In this document: positions 5,775-6,174 of the stretch, piece by piece
Numbering within the stretch: position 1 is the first letter of the stretch
Layout of the letters: each line of letters begins with the position of its first letter
NCBI GenBank assembly: GCA_044432725.1
Contig: JAWXUL010000076.1
Location: 1 to 6,174, forward strand
Direction of reading: 5' to 3'
Length of the DNA: 6,174 nucleotides
Source: JAWXUK01 sp044432725
GTDB taxonomy: Bacteria > Bacillota > Clostridia > Oscillospirales > Oscillospiraceae
Program-made: the position numbers and the translations under genes
The notes under the pieces: model-generated
What the model was told of the DNA's origin: nothing
The model's database searches: none
Seen by the model: the letters and a program-made list of their open reading frames with translations, nothing else

Positions 5775-5984
5775 ATGTTTAATATAAGAATTTCTTTGTT
5801 CTTAGCATTTTTATCTCTAGTTGTTGGATTTTTTCTTTGTGCTACATCTCCAGACTATGTATTTATTGGGATAGGCTTTTGCAGTGTTGCTATTTTGGTT
5901 GCAAATGTAACACTTGTTCGTTTTCTAAGAAGTCTATCCAATCAAAAGTATAGCTTAAATCAAGGAAAAAGTGATAATTCTTAA
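5775..5984 (+). CDS. Small two-helix membrane protein, 69 residues
   Basis: AAAGGAGG (5758-5765) lies 3 bases before an ATG at 5769 and 9 bases before the in-frame ATG at 5775. The second is at the better spacing and is chosen; the alternative adds two residues (Met-Ala). Residues about 5-23 and 28-49 are strongly hydrophobic, separated by a short turn (ATSPDY), so the protein is a membrane hairpin. The C-terminal tail (50-69) is hydrophilic and begins with RFLRSLSNQK, so it and the N-terminus probably lie in the cytoplasm. Two cysteines (22, 36) fall in or near the membrane segments. I do not recognise the family, and small two-helix proteins have many possible roles. No clear promoter is seen in 5622-5757, so it may be read through from the upstream gene. 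It ends at the strong terminator at 6029-6070. Confidence 0.65.
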   Translation: MFNIRISLFLAFLSLVVGFFLCATSPDYVFIGIGFCSVAILVANVTLVRFLRSLSNQKYSLNQGKSDNS

Positions 5985-6028
5985 ATTATAGGATTTTAAT
6001 GTGATTTCATGGGGTGTGTAACACTCAG

Positions 6029-6070
6029 AGCCGTTATTGACTTCCCTAGTCTGTGACGGCTTTTTCTTTT
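6029..6070 (+). terminator. Strong intrinsic terminator after the small membrane protein gene
   Basis: The arms 6029-6042 and 6048-6061 form a 14-bp stem (AGCCGT pairing with ACGGCT at the base) with two G-T pairs and one mismatch around a 5-base loop. TTTTTCTTTT (6061-6070) follows directly. Its left arm is shared with the degenerate stem-loop at 5649-5679. Confidence 0.88.
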
Positions 6071-6107
6071 GTCGTTTTGCTTACTACGCCTTAACTTTTT
6101 CTACAAC

Positions 6108-6137
6108 TTGTCGATAACTATAACACATGGGTATAAG
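6108..6137 (+). promoter_or_regulatory. Possible promoter of the gene at the right edge
   Basis: TTGTCG (6108-6113) and TATAAG (6132-6137) are separated by 18 bases. Both hexamers are imperfect. The position, just after a terminator and about 30 bases before a candidate start codon, makes it plausible. Confidence 0.3.
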
Positions 6138-6168
6138 TCAGTATCGTATTTTGGAAAGGATGAGTGCC

Positions 6169-6174
6169 ATGATT
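6169..6174 (+). CDS. Possible start of the next gene (partial, two codons)
   Basis: GGAAAGG (6153-6159) is followed 9 bases later by ATG ATT at the window end. An in-frame ATG at 6160 touches the binding site and is less likely. A terminator and a possible promoter lie just upstream, which supports a new transcription unit. Nothing can be said of the product from two codons. Confidence 0.35.

Overview
This is an A+T-rich window with dense forward-strand coding, AGGAGG-type ribosome binding sites and short intergenic gaps. That fits a Bacillota genome, most likely a gut-type clostridium. No rRNA, tRNA, CRISPR array, transposase or integrase is visible. All supported genes lie on the + strand.

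Left part (1-2180): the window opens with the last 39 codons of an unrecognised gene. A TTGACA promoter with an extended -10 then drives a membrane-anchored, YkuE/YaeI-like metallophosphoesterase (262-1092). It is followed by a small exported protein of unknown function (1188-1715) and a 98-residue cytosolic protein (1787-2083). These three genes may share one transcript, which ends at a perfect 13-bp stem-loop at 2148-2180.

Middle (2232-4500): this is a self-contained signalling cassette. A BlaI/MecI-family repressor gene (2303-2668) overlaps by one base (TAATG) a BlaR1/MecR1-like M56 membrane metalloprotease gene (2668-4500). The protease keeps the HExxH zinc site, but its extracellular part shows no penicillin-binding-protein motifs. 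A 10-bp inverted repeat with one mismatch sits between the -35 and -10 of the cassette promoter and reaches past the -10, as expected for an autoregulatory operator. No beta-lactamase or PBP gene is present, so the inducing signal and the regulated target are unknown.

Right part (4501-6174): this is a repeat-rich stretch with a gene for a membrane-anchored coiled-coil protein (4680-5621), a gene for a 69-residue two-helix membrane protein (5775-5984) and, at the right edge, the probable start of another gene. A 29-nt sequence (28/29 identical) occurs on both sides of the coiled-coil gene, 1181 bp apart. Two related terminator-type stem-loops, one degenerate and one intact, flank the small membrane gene. 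These repeats suggest that this part was assembled or rearranged through intergenic repeat modules.

The common theme is the cell envelope. Four of the complete products are predicted to be anchored in or exported across the membrane, and a fifth is the exporter-independent sensor/protease. The best candidate for something undescribed is the BlaI/BlaR1-like pair with an unfamiliar sensor domain.
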